Shown here: one piece after another, positions 46,017 through 57,144 of the stretch
How the letters are laid out: every line of letters begins with the position of its first letter
Numbering within the stretch: position 1 is the stretch's first letter
Source of the DNA: Pilaira anomala
Taxonomy: Eukaryota; Mucoromycota; Mucoromycetes; Mucorales; Mucoraceae
Length of the DNA stretch: 64,000 nt
Direction: 5' to 3'
Assembly: GCA_025716855.1 (NCBI GenBank)
Contig: JAIXMQ010000086.1
Span: 1-64,000 of the forward strand
Position numbers and translations under genes: made by a program
Notes under the pieces: model-generated
Told to the model about the DNA's origin: nothing
What the model saw: the letters and a program-made list of their open reading frames with translations, nothing else
Database searches by the model: none

Positions 46017-48109
46017 ATGTCAAATATAGCCATCACAACAAACTTGCCCGAAAATGACTCTTCCTTATATAAACTGGAAGATGGAACCGTCGTGAATACC
46101 AAAGATCGTATTTGTAAAAGTAAATAAAACAGTATAAAACATATATATTGCACAAAAATACCCACAAATTTTCATATATAGATGTGGAAGCACCTGCATA
46201 TCAGAAGCCTACAAATCAAGAACTCTGGTCAACCGAACAACCAGGGCTTCCTAACCTTTTATTTTTAAAGGAGCACTTTAGAAGAGAAGGTCGACTTACA
46301 GAAGAACAAGCTTTATATATTTTAAATTCAACAAACGACTTGTTAAAAAACGAACCCAACTTATTACGCATTTCTGCACCCATAACTGTTTGTGGCGATG
46401 TTCACGGGCAGTACTATGATGTTTTGAAACTGTTTGAAGTTGGTGGAGATCCCTCCGAAACTAGATATTTGTTTCTAGGTGATTATGTGGATCGTGGTTA
46501 TTTTTCAATTGAGGTAGAACTAGACTTTTGATTTTACGTTATATATAACCGACCTTTTCTTTTAGTGTGTATTATATCTTTGGGCCCATAAGATGTGGTA
46601 TCCAAATTCTTTTTTTCTTTTACGTGGTAACCATGAATGTAGACATTTGACTGAATATTTTACGTTTAAATTGGAATGTAAATAGATTTTGCTTTTTTTT
46701 TTCTAACATATTGAACTGAATTTTTATATTTAGGTAAAAAGAAATATTCAGAAAAAGTGTATGATGCAGTCATGACGTGCTTTGATAGTCTTCCTTTAGC
46801 CGCAGTAGTAAATAATCAATTTCTTTGTGTACATGGTGGTCTTTCTCCCGAATTAGCGACGTTAAAAGACATTGAAGATGTAATTTGCTCGATTTTCTTT
46901 TTTATAAAAAACTAATATCTTTATATGTAGATTCATCGGTTTAAAGAGACCCCGACTAGTGGCTTAATGTGTGATTTACTTTGGGCAGATCCCTTTGAAG
47001 AATTTGATTATGATACAGGATCTAAATTTGAGCCGAACAGTGTACGCGGTTGCTCTTACTTTTTTAGGTATTTATTTTTTTTTCTTTTTTACAATTTAGT
47101 TTTTTAAGACAACAGTTTCTAGCTATCGTGCTGCCTGTAACTTTTTAGAAAAAAATAACCTTTTGTCAATTATTCGTGCTCACGAAGCTCAAGCAAATGG
47201 GTAACTATTTATACTCCAGGTTAAAACTTGAAACAAGGGCTTATATTTTGTATGTATTACAGGTACCGTATGTATCGTAAGAGTAAAGCCACCGGATTCC
47301 CTGCATTGATGACAATTTTTTCAGCACCCAACTATATAGATGTATATAACAATAAAGCAGCCATACTTCGATACGACAAAAGTGTACTTAATATTCGACA
47401 ATTTAATGCCACCCCTCATCCGTATTGGTTACCCAATTTTATGAACGTATTCAATTGGAGTTTACCTTTTGTTGGTGAAAAGAGTATGTAATATTTTTTT
47501 TAAAAGACTCGGCCTCTTTTTTGCTAATTTATTTATTTAGTTACAACAATGCTCCTGGGTATTTTGAATATTTGCTCACAAGAAGAGCTAGCAGCTTCGC
47601 CTGAAGAAAAGGAAAGGGAAACACCTGTTGTCATTGTACCTAATTCCGCTGATATGTCACAAGAGCAAAGGCGCCAAATTATCAAGAATAAGATACTGGC
47701 AATTGGGAAAATATCGCGTTCTTTCTCTGTACTTCGAGAAAATTCGGAACTTGTTATGGAACTCAAGAATCTATCTGGTACAGGTAAATTGCCTACAGGA
47801 ACTTTAGGGTTAGGATCTGAAGGAATTCGTAAAGGTAAGTTAAGATGAAAAATGGAGTATGGAAGTTAAATTTTTTTCTCCTAATTTTTTTTAGCGATTA
47901 CTACATTTGAAGAAGCTAAACGCTCTGATATTGAAAACGAACGCTTACCTCCTACTTCAAGAGAATCTATGGATGCTATTCATCAAGAGAATACTACTGA
48001 AAAACTTCGATATGCATTAGTTAAAAAAGATGAGAGCATATCTCTAATGGCAGATGTCATTGCATCAGTTCCTGAACGTACATCACACTCCTCTAAATCT
48101 CAAATATAA
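46017..48109 (+). CDS. CNA1: Calcineurin A, catalytic subunit of Ca2+/calmodulin-dependent protein phosphatase 2B
   Basis: Serine/threonine phosphatase of the calcium stress and morphogenesis pathway. I read nine exons, 46017-46119, 46182-46513, 46566-46677, 46734-46879, 46931-47067, 47123-47200, 47263-47483, 47541-47834 and 47895-48109, giving 545 aa. Metal-site motifs are GDVHG (106-110), GDYVDRG (134-140) and RGNHE (165-169). [16 protein letters not shown] and [18 protein letters not shown] precede the SAPNY loop. The calcineurin B-binding helix follows the phosphatase core, then the calmodulin-binding segment [19 protein letters not shown]. The autoinhibitory block is [19 protein letters not shown]. 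Complete conservation of these elements suggests a functional, normally regulated enzyme. Symbol given by analogy with fungal CNA1/cnaA. Confidence 0.95.
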
Positions 48110-48281
48110 AATAAAAATTCCCTTTTTGAATGTGTTTGACAGGTTTATGCAATTTGAACAGGTGACTGCTTGTCATTACTTCAGCCACTTGCACTCGTTT
48201 AGAAAGCTCTAATGGAATTTTCTTTTTTTTATACATAATTTTTCACTTTATATCTCTTCTCGATCGATTTAATATAAAAAA

Positions 48282-50783
48282 ATGTCAGAAGAAGTTATTG
48301 AAAACAAAGAATTCACCAAGAAGATCAACAAGAGGGTATCTTCTGCAGACCCTAATGCCAAGTTAACTCTATTTGTTAGAGGTCTTCCCTTCGATGCCAC
48401 CAGTAAAGATCTCGAAGATTTCTTTGGTGAAATTGGACCTATTAGAAAGTGTTTCGTTGTAACCGATCGATCCACCGAAGAAGAAAAAGCCGAGAAAAGA
48501 ATACCTCTTAAGAATAAAGGTTTCGGTTATGTTCATTATGCCTTAGAAGAAGATGCTAAGACAGCCATGACCAAGTTGAAACAAGTCAAATTCATGGGAC
48601 GCAAGTTAAATATTGAACTTGCCAAGCGTAAGTCTGAAACTTTCGATAGAAATAAGGTTGAAGCTCCTGTTGCTGCTCCTGTTGAAGTTGAACCCAAGAA
48701 ACCCGCAGAACCTTTAAACTTTGATGTTAATGCTCGTTTGATTGTTCGTAACTTACCTTGGAAGTACAGAGAAGCCGATTTAAAGAAATTATTTGAGGCT
48801 TATGGTAATGTCCATGATCTCAAGTTACCTCGTAAGTATGAGGGTGGTCCTCTCCGTGGTTTTGCTTTTATTCAATACGAAAAGGTCGAGGATGCTAAAG
48901 CTGTAAGTATATCATATAAATCATATTTTACATTTTTTTTTCTAATCCCCTTTTTTCTTAAAAAGGCTATGGATGGTATGAATGCCACTGAGCATGCTGG
49001 TAGAACTATTGCTGTCGATTGGTCTATTCCTAAGGGTAAATACCGTGAGATCGAAGAAAAAGAAGCTGCCACTACTCAAGCTGCTGTTCCTGAAACTGAA
49101 GATGCTGAAATGAAGGAAGCTAGTGATGAAAGCAGTGATGATGATGAAGAAGAGGATAAAGAGGATAGCGATGAAGAATCTAACAGCGATGAAGAAGAAA
49201 ATGATGATAGCGAAAATGATAACAGTGAAAATGAAGGTGATGAAGACGTTGATGCTAGAAAAGCTAAGAAGATGACTGGTCCTACATCTGCTGATGGTAC
49301 CACTTTATTTATTCGTAATCTTTTATTTGAATCTACTGAAGAAGATTTGAAGGAATTGTAAGTATTGATATCAGAAAGATAAAGCAATATCTGTGCTTAC
49401 TAAAGAAATAATGATAACGCTAGATTTAAACAATGGGGATCCGTTCTTTATGCAAAGATCACTAGAGATCCAGTTACCAAGTTATCTCGTGGTACTGGTT
49501 TTGTTTGTATGCGTAAGAAGGAAGATGTCGATGAAATTTTAGAAGCCGCAGAAAGACTTCGCACCATTTCACAAAAGGATGAAAACAACGATACCGAAGC
49601 TATGAATCAATTACTTTCTAAGCGTGAAAAGAAGAAGAAGGGTTTAATGTATAAAAGTATTATTACACCTGAATCCGGATCTGGTGATGGTTCTAAATTC
49701 ACACTTCACGGTCGTGTGTTAGAAGTGACATTGGCTGTAGATCGTACACAAGCTAAAGAAATCAAGGACGCAAACTTATCACAAAAGAGAAAAGAAGATA
49801 AACGTAATCTTTACTTAATGCGTGAAGGTGTTGTGTTCCCCAATACACCTGCTGCAGAAACTATGACGCCTGCTGAATTATCAAAACGTCAATTATCCTT
49901 CTCTAGCAGAAAGAAGCTTATTAGTAGTAACCCCGCCTTGTATATATCCAGAACTCGTCTTTCCATTCGTAATTTACCTATCAAGGTGACTGATACCGAT
50001 CTTAGAGCCCTTGGTATGAGTAGTATTTCTAAATTCAAGAACCAAGTGAAGGCTGGCGAACGTACTGATCTTACTAAAGACGAGAAGGAAGATGGATGGC
50101 ATTTATTACCTCGTGTCAAACAAGCTAAAATTATTAGAAGCAAGGATAGAATTGATACTGCCACAAATGAATTACGTTCCAAGGGTTACGGTTTCTTGGA
50201 ATTCAACACACATTCTCATGCTTTAGCAGCTTTAAGATATCTTAATAACAATCCGGATATCTTTGAAGGAAAGAGATTAATTGTCGAATTCTCATTAGAA
50301 AATAAGGATGTTACAGATAGAAGAGAACAAAGAACTGATGGTAATAGACCTGATGATCGTAATGGAAAGAGAAGCTTTGAAGGTGGTGACGATAATTATG
50401 CCAAGAGACAAAGAACTGACGACTCAAACGATCGTGGAGGCCGCGGTGGTTTTGGCGGTGACCGTGGAGGTCGTGGTGGTTTCGGTGGTGATCGTGGAGG
50501 TCGTGGTGGTTTCGGTGGTGATCGTGGAGGCCGTGGTGGCCGTGGTGGCTTCGGTAGTGATCGTGGAGGCCGTGGAGATCGTAACAGTTTTGGAGATGAT
50601 CGCGGTGGTCGTGGAGGTCGTGGAGGCTCTCGTGGTGGTCGTGGCGGTTTTGGTGGTGATCGCGGTGATCGTGATGGAGGTCGTGGTGGCTTCAGCGGTG
50701 GTCGTGGTGGCCGTGGTGGCTCTCGTGGTGGCCGTGGTGGCTCTCGAGGTGGACGCGGTGGATCTCGTGGTGGTCGTAGTTAA
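48282..50783 (+). CDS. NOP4: Nop4/RBM28-like nucleolar protein with four RRMs and an RGG tail
   Basis: Nop4 is needed for 60S ribosomal subunit maturation. I read three exons, 48282-48902, 48966-49357 and 49424-50783, giving 790 aa. RRM1 (about 27-105) has LTLFVRGLPFDATSKDLEDF and KGFGYVHY. RRM2 (about 148-225) has LIVRNLPWKYREADLKKLFE and RGFAFIQY. A Glu/Asp/Ser stretch (about 245-300) precedes RRM3 (TTLFIRNLLFESTEEDLKEL, RGTGFVCM). RRM4 lies near 525-630 (LSIRNLPIKVTDTDLRALG, GYGFLEFN). The last 115 residues are an RGG/GGF repeat tail, which is not in yeast Nop4 and may be lineage-specific. Mrd1 is an alternative but normally has five or more RRMs. Confidence 0.88.
50435..50783 (+). repeat. 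RGG-box coding repeat
   Basis: Tandem GRGG/GGFGGDRGGR-coding units of varying length, largely GGTGGT/CGTGGA codons, markedly GC-richer than the surrounding genome. RGG tails bind RNA and are usual targets of arginine methylation. Confidence 0.85.
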
Positions 50784-51459
50784 ATCTTCTCATTCCAAAA
50801 AAATAATATAATAGCATAAAAAGTAAATAAATAGATTCATGTTTTTTTTAATGATTATCATGTAAAAAAAAAAAAAAAGGACCCAACTCTTTTACTACCT
50901 GTGGTTTTTTACTTGTTGATGATTCAAGCATTTATAATATATCGTACTCATCTGATAGTTATACATATAACATAAGAAACTAATTACTAATTCACAGGGT
51001 TTGATACATATAGTATGTATAATAAAATCTCAGAGCTCGTGAGAAAGTAATCAAGTTGATGATTGACTAATAACCCAACTATTGTTTATAGGAAATGGAA
51101 GTGATGTACAAGTTTGTCTGTAAGGATCAATTTGTAATACATACATAATTGGATTTGATTGTTTTGAGCAAGTTATGTTTCTTTTAGCAGAGGTTTAGTT
51201 TACTGTATCGCAAGCAAAAAGATCAACAAGCTTCAATGAAGTAAAGTGATTATTTATTTAAAAAACAATCATAATGTGAAGTTTTTATCTTCATTCATAG
51301 TTAAAAAAAAAGTGTCTTTATAAATGTAGTCATCAATTTTATTATTTTAGTTATATTTATTAATCTGAGGAAATAAAACAACTTTAAATTAAACATTTAA
51401 AAGACTTTTTTATAGTATAAAATAGTTTTTTTAAACAATTTATTTATTATTATAATTAG
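50784..51459. other. Intergenic AT-rich region
   Basis: 3' flanks of NOP4 and of the hairpin-repeat gene. No gene or repeat recognised. Confidence 0.5.
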
Positions 51460-52162
51460 TTAACAAACCGGATATCTACATCGCGTTTTATGTCTGCGTA
51501 CTCTTGGTCTCACCAGAGTGAGATACAAGAGTAATACAAAAATTGTTATAGAACAACGGTTATAAAGATAACCGTCTTCCAAAAACAATTTTTTAGAGAC
51601 AACCAACAGGTTTTGGAGCAAACCTTTTACTACCAGAGTAAAAGGCTTACCTGTTGGGATGAGGTCCGGCTCTAAGGTGGGAGGAGGAAGAGAGAAGGCA
51701 GGAGGACGGCAAACAGGTTCTTTTAATAACAAGCCCATCACCAGGATGGGCTTACAAGTGCCAGCAGAAACGGAACAGACGGGAAGGACAGGAAAGGTTG
51801 GTTGATTTAAAACAAAGATATCTTTAGAGGGGTTCTTTAATACAAAGAGAGCTTTTGGCTGCTCTTTCAACCAACAAACGTCCGGGGAGGATGCTTCTTT
51901 AAACAAAGCTTTCAAGGAGGGAGCCTTACAGGCCTCAACAGAAGAGGCGTCTTGTGTCCAAGCAGGGACAGAATCAAGCTTTAAAACAAAGTTACAATAG
52001 GTAACTTTAAAATCCTCAAAGAGGAAGGAAGCGGGGGCTATAAAAATATATATATATAAAATCAGTATAAACTTATACATGAAATATATGGTTACTACTA
52101 CGGATGTACTTACGAAAAACAAAGCTTATAGCTGATACTAAGTAACAGAGCAGACGAAGCAT
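51460..52162 (-). CDS. Unrecognised secreted-type protein encoded by hairpin-forming repeats
   Basis: I read two exons, 52162-52114 and 52037-51460 (GTAAGT...TATAG intron), giving 208 aa. The N-terminus MLRLLCYLVSAISFVF looks like a signal peptide. The body contains degenerate repeats around a L/I-F-V-L-K/N-x-P core: NFVLKLDSV, ALFKEASSP, ALFVLKNPS, DIFVLNQPTF and GLLLKEPVC. There are nine cysteines and a basic C-terminus (RPRVRRHKTRCRYPVC) after a hydrophobic stretch FVLLLYLTLV. At DNA level nearly every repeat is an inverted repeat able to fold as a hairpin. I know no family with this pattern. The frame spanning 578 nt without a stop and the clean intron argue for a real gene, though expression is unproven. 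Confidence 0.6.
51499..52008. repeat. Array of perfect inverted repeats (hairpin modules)
   Basis: Pairs of arms on the + strand: TACTCTTG/CAAGAGTA (51499/51526) enclosing TCTCAC/GTGAGA (51508/51518); AAAAATTGTT/AACAATTTTT (51538/51584) enclosing ACGGTTAT/ATAACCGT (51556/51568); CCAACAGGT/ACCTGTTGG (51603/51649) enclosing CCTTTTACT/AGTAAAAGG (51623/51637); AAGCCCATC/GATGGGCTT (51731/51745); GTTGGTTG/CAACCAAC (51797/51868) enclosing the palindrome AAAGATATCTTT (51814) and AAAGAG/CTCTTT (51844/51862); AAAGTTAC/GTAACTTT (51988/52001). Loops are mostly 4-5 nt. Confidence 0.9.
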
Positions 52163-52954
52163 TTTAATTAAATTGTTATGGAAAGAAAAAAAAAAGGAAA
52201 AAGAAAAGAAAAAAGTAAGAGCTTATATAATAAAAATCATAGAGCATATCTTTGACGCCTCTCATAACTGTTACACTTATCATGCAAAAGTTTTTTTTTT
52301 TTTTACTGATATGGTAATTCTGATAACCGTTTTACTAAAAGAGCTTGCTATGAAGCAATCATTATTCAAATTTCTTCTTTGACATTCTCTGATAATAATT
52401 ATATTATTATATAAGCAGTGATTATATTTTTTTTTTAAAAAAAAGGAAGGGGATAATTCAACTTTCGGAAACTTCAAATAAACAAAACGAAAACTCTCTT
52501 AAGATATAGATCTGAAAGCCAATAGAATTAGAGGAAACGGGAGATATAGCTTCATTTTAGTTTAGCTCTCTCCTTATTTTAGGACAAAATCGTAAAATTT
52601 TTCCCTTATCATATGTTTCCCATCTTTATTTACTTGCTGAATATATACCGCAACGCAAGTTGTCTAGACCCGTTTTCGACGAATCAGCTTTTCACACTCA
52701 TAGAGTAGAAGATTTTTTTGATAGATTTTTGTGTACATATATGTCTTTTTTTTTGCAATATGTAACGTATGACACTTCACTTTGCATCTGCACATATATC
52801 AATACTTAGATATCATCACCACGGACTCTCTATATACTTATATGTAATTATGCGAGATTATATTTTCAGCTTAAGCAATAGATATATATATATTCTAAAA
52901 TGGAAAATTATTATTCTACTACCAAGTAATATGTTTAATTAATTATTTGTTTAT

Positions 52955-52986
<32 letters not shown>

Positions 52987-54419
52987 GAGAGAGAGAGAGA
53001 TATATATAGAGAGATAGAGATATCCAAAGGCATTACTTCGATATATATAATCAATAACATAACATCTGTTTGTATTCGATCGTTTGTAAAAATAAGTTTA
53101 TTATATTAAAAAAAAAGCTGTTATATGTAAAAAGAAAACCATTTTTAATTTTTCAGCTTGAGAGTGTGAGTAACTATGTGTGTTTTGTCTAGAATATTAA
53201 CTTATATAGTAGAATAAAAATAACAATTGGAAAATATGTCTCCCAAGACTTTACGGATTAAATTTCTGCTTATGGTTTTACATCCTATAAATTTTTCTTT
53301 TAATATTGTCAGCGCTTTGCTACAGAAAATTATTATAAAACAATTTTGGTGTAGGTTGTTTTATATTTGTAATTCTAATACATAAGCTAGCTATCGTTCA
53401 GTCATTCCTTTCTGCAAGTGTTTTTATAGTTATTGCCAATTAGAATATCCGATCAACATAAAGTTAGGTGATGAGCTAGATGATCTTTGGTTTGTGGATT
53501 TTGCAAAGAGTTTCTTTTTTTTTATATTCAGAATCAAGACAACAGCGTTGCTTGGTTATAACTTTTTAGTCAAAGCTTCATGATATAGCACTATTTTATA
53601 AGGATAAAAGTACAGTTTACCCTATTTTTTTAATCTATTTATGCAAGTAATGCCTTTAACACATAGACAAAATGCAAAGGTAAAAATTAAGCATCACTTA
53701 CCCATTGCATTACGGTAACAAATCTCCTATGCTACGTTACGTGTCTACAGACCTTGATTAATTTTTTTTTTTTTTATAAAGAAGAAGGATACACATACAT
53801 AAATTTTTGGGTGAATATGAGTTTACTAAAAAATTCCATGGTGATTTACCATGATACAGTAGTTTAAAAAGCTTGATAAAATAATAAAGAGCTTCCCTGC
53901 TGTCAAATTTGTAATGTAATACATATAATTTTTTGAAATAAGGTATTGTATATGATAATGAGCTTTTTTAAATGATATTAAAGGAATCGTGATAATCTAC
54001 CTCTTGTGCACTTCAGCGATACTCATCCAGTGATAAAAAAAAAAAAAAAAAAAAAAAAAGGAAATTTATTCATTTAAAAAGATTTTTGAATTTATTGGGT
54101 ACTGTGAAAAAGAAAAAAGATCATTGACTGGCTAGATCATATCGACTGAATAATTTCAGAATCATTGGAAAGTACTGCGACTGACTTGAAGTATGACCAA
54201 CTTTGGTCATGGTTTAGGAATACTTCCAGTAGTATTAGCTTTGGTTTCAGACTTTAGTTTGAGCTATCTTCTTTTTCTATGTACTTCTGCTCTTTCTTTC
54301 TCTTTCTTCAGCATTATTTCTTCTTTCTAATTTCCCTCACGCTTTTTGTCTTCTTCTTTCTTTTCGGCCTTTTCCGAATCAGTTCATTGGTAAATTTGGC
54401 CATTTAGTTATAAAGCCTT
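52163..54419. other. Gene-free AT-rich region
   Basis: Contains GA/TA microsatellites near 52985-53030, an A run near 54034-54059, and at about 53520-53655 one copy of a dispersed repeat also seen at about 59826-59960. No gene supported. Confidence 0.5.
53520..53655 (+). repeat. Dispersed repeat, copy 1
   Basis: Shares TATTCAGRATCAAGAC, ACTTTTTAG, GAAGCTTCATGATATA-like, AAGGA, AGTAC and TTTACC blocks in the same order with 59826-59960. Diverged with small indels. No coding content. Confidence 0.6.
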
Positions 54420-54421
54420 TA

Positions 54422-54561
54422 CCGTACCCGCTCTATTTAAGGCTGAAAAAAATTTCAGACTTTTGTGGCTTTAAATCGTATCATGACCAAAATTTTCAGA
54501 GAATTGTGGCCTTAAATCGGAAACGGCCTTAAATCGAACGACCTTAAATAGAGCGGTACTG
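54422..54561. mobile_element. 140-bp TA-flanked MITE (Tc1/mariner or pogo type)
   Basis: The ends CCGCTCTATTTAAGG (54428-54442) and CCTTAAATAGAGCGG (54542-54556) are inverse copies. Further out, TACCGTAC on the left matches GTACTGTA on the right (inverse) with one mismatch and one inserted C. TA dinucleotides flank both sides, as expected for Tc1/mariner-superfamily insertion. The interior has three CTTAAATCG-type submotifs. It is non-coding. Confidence 0.8.
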
Positions 54562-54840
54562 TACCTTCAAATAAACTCTTATAATTTGTTTGAATCCTTT
54601 GTAGTCTGGCACAACATCATATCCGAGATCTTTTACGTACTGCAAGAAATCGAGAAATTCTGGATCCATGCTTTTGGTAAGATCTTCTGAGCTGGTGCCG
54701 GTGTTCGACATTTCTGGAGACTTACTTATATTCTGATGCAGGACATAAAAGCTTCTTATAGAGCTTTTATAAAGGGTCTTACGTAGTCCTAAACTGTTTT
54801 GCGCTTTTGCGATGAGAGGAAAATGGCTTATACCAAACAT
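54544..54840 (-). CDS. Hypothetical protein, C-terminus inside the MITE
   Basis: A 98-codon frame containing MDPEFLDFLQYVKDLGYDVVPDYKGF, a plausible small helical segment, with a possible inner start at MSNTGTSSEDL. Its last codons (QYRSI) and stop come from the MITE at 54422-54561, so the original C-terminus was changed by the insertion. I do not recognise the family. It may be a decaying gene fragment. Confidence 0.35.
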   Translation of the reverse strand: MFGISHFPLIAKAQNSLGLRKTLYKSSIRSFYVLHQNISKSPEMSNTGTSSEDLTKSMDPEFLDFLQYVKDLGYDVVPDYKGFKQIIRVYLKVQYRSI

Positions 54841-55262
54841 GAGATAGCAATAAGAGCAACTTCTTGATAGACCACAAAAAAAAATAGCGTTGACGATACA
54901 TGTACAGTCTAATTAAAAAGAACGTTTTTTCTAAAATTTATTAGTTGGACAATGAAATACTTTTTAAAAAATTAAACCTTTGATTTGTCTTACCATTGAA
55001 AACATGATGCATTACACACGTTTCAAAGTAATTTATTTCTTGATACAATTTCTTGTCTGAATAGTGGATATAACTAAAGGCTATATTAAAGCGATAGTGA
55101 TAAAGAATATGATTTTTTATTTGAAGAAGAAAAAAAAAAGAAAGAGGAAGAAAAAGAAAGAAAAAAGAAAGGAAAGGAAAGGAAAGGAAAGGAAAGGAAA
55201 AAAAAAGATACATAATGAAATATAAAAAAATGATATGCTGTGGTACGTACAAACATTCAATC

Positions 55263-55277
55263 TCCCCCCCCCCCCCC
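55263..55277. repeat. Poly-C run next to GGAAA repeat
   Basis: A C run of about 14 nt follows an (AAAGG)n microsatellite (about 55165-55200). Rare G/C homopolymer in this AT-rich genome. Confidence 0.7.
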
Positions 55278-55299
55278 TAAGAGACGAAAGTATAAGGGG

Positions 55300-55735
55300 A
55301 TGTCATTTTAGGTAGTAATCAACCAAGACAAGCCAGTAAGCCTATTGTGTGTCGGTATTAATGCTCATCCAACAGCACCGTGAGTAAGGGTCTCAAAGGT
55401 AGAATGAGAACCAAGTTGTTCCTTGACATAAGCATGATGTTTGCCGAAATAAGAAAAGAGGTTCACCATGAGCCTTGAAATATTCTTCATCGGTAGAAAT
55501 TATACCATTGATCCAAGGTAAAAGCTTCTTGGCATAATAATCAGAGCAAACAATTGACTGAAGTACCATAAACCTAGGCAATAAAATGAATTTATTGAGC
55601 AAAAATAACAGCACTAGGAATAGAAGCTTCTTGATTCTACTTATCAATAATTTTACAGGCAGCATAGATTGTGCCGTCTTTAAAGAACTGAATGATGATA
55701 GGATGCCTTCTCTTTTCGATATAGCTTCGCATTAG
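55300..55735 (-). pseudogene. Decayed coding relic, family not recognised
   Basis: On the minus strand coherent peptide blocks alternate between frames. One frame has NQEASIPSAVIFAQ, another YYAKKLLPWINGIISTDEEYF, and, after a further shift, LFSYFGKHHAYVKEQLGSHS with FETLTHGAVG. Stops interrupt each frame. The composition is clearly protein-like, so this is the rest of an ancestral gene with at least two frameshifts. It directly abuts the Tc1-type element. Confidence 0.5.
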
Positions 55736-55782
55736 ATTTTTTTTTTATGCATTACACCCTAAGTTAATAAGAAATAAAAAAT

Positions 55783-57144
55783 GTATAATAAAGATATTCC
55801 TTTCGAGTATATGAATTGCTGTAACGCTGTCAATGAGATCCTAGATTTTGACCCAATGGAAGTCGAAGGGAGCCGTCAAGAAGATCTTTTCGAAACTGCT
55901 TCATTAGAATGGCACGTATGGCAATCTGGAGTAACAGATGAAAAAAAACGAAGGACCTAATGAGGCTTATGGACTTAGATAGCTACTCGGCTTCTCGTAA
56001 AACATCTCGGGAAACAGCTCCAGTTAGCCGCTCAGAACCAACAACAGTAGCTATACAAGACAAAAATGAGCCGAAGTCAAAAACTAAAGCCAATAAATTG
56101 TTAGGGGAGCGTATCGTCCTCTTCAGATTCAAGAGCTACTCGATCTTGTCATAGAACAAGGAATGTCTGCAAGACAAGCAGGACTTACTGTAGGAATTGT
56201 TGTAACAACTGCGCAACACTACGTGAAGCAGTACAAAGACGATGACGAAAAACGTTTACATACCGGGTTTCAAAAATCCAGCACGCTCTGGAGGAAACAA
56301 TAGGAAGCTTGATGCAAAGCATACCGACTTCCTCTGTAACTATTATGACAGAAAACCTACGGCTGTATTATGGGAGGCTAGGGATTCATTGCCTGACATC
56401 AAGTCAATTACCCTTTCAGAACTTCATAAGCACCTCGTTTTGCATGCTTCTCTTACTCTTAAAAAGTTAGAAAAATTTGTGGATACAAGAACGTCAGAAG
56501 CGACTTTGAATAAAAGAAGAGAGAAAGTTTTAGAGTGGAGAGAGAACAAGGAAATGGATTGGCTTGGAAACCGTGTTTTTATTGATGAGCCAGGATTTAA
56601 CATGCATATTAGAAGGAATTTTGGTATATCAAAGCGAGGATTGCCAGCAAAGAGTATAATTCCATATAACAGAGGTGTTAGTATTACGATTGTAGGAGCA
56701 ATATGTGAAAAGGGGGTCATAGACGTAACCCTGCGTAAGCCAAAGGCTGTTCAAAAAATAAGTTCTGCTGTCAAAAAGAGAAAGAGAGATGACGGTGAAC
56801 CAACTGAAGTAGTAAACACAAGAATAGGTACCCGAAGTGAGCATTCCCTTCAGTTTATAAACGGTGTTATGGACACTCTAAACGAGCATGAAATGTTTGG
56901 CCGTTATCTTATTTTAGATAATGCTACTATACACAAAGTAACGGCTGTTCAAGAATTAATTGAAAGTTGCGGGTATAGAGCTGTTTACTTGCCGCCATAC
57001 TCCCCTTTCCTGAACCCAATCGAGTTATTTTGGTCAAAAGTTAAGGCAGGCGTTAAGAGAGACTGCCTTACTGCATCTGATAACTTGAGAGCTCGTATTA
57101 CTAAGTCAGCTAGGCAAGTGAGTGTTGATGATTGCCTAGCCTAG
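55783..57144 (+). pseudogene. Tc1-type (DD34E) transposase with N-terminal frameshifts
   Basis: The C-terminal 300 codons (56242-57144) form an intact DDE domain. First acidic site is FIDEPGFNMHIRRNFG, second Asp in YLILDNATIHK, and Glu in YSPFLNPIELFW with 34 residues between the last two, the Tc1 spacing. The preceding SITLSELHKHLVLHASLTLK is the usual helix-turn-helix linker region. Upstream, the DNA-binding part is spread over three frames: MYNKDIPFEYMNC from 55783, then MRLMDLDSYS from 55960, then IQELLDLVIEQGMSARQAGL at about 56125. Frame changes lie near 55950, 56110 and 56245. I therefore call it non-functional, although programmed splicing cannot be fully excluded. No terminal inverted repeats were found. 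Confidence 0.8.

Noticed and set aside
49076..49387. Ser-rich antisense frame
   Set aside because: Reverse complement of the acidic Glu/Asp region of NOP4.
50308..50811. Val-rich 167-codon frame over the NOP4 tail
   Set aside because: Out-of-phase reading of the RGG repeat codons; an artefact of the repeat.
17400..55210. GAGAAA and GGAAA repeats as CRISPR-like or tandem arrays
   Set aside because: Simple microsatellites without unique spacers.
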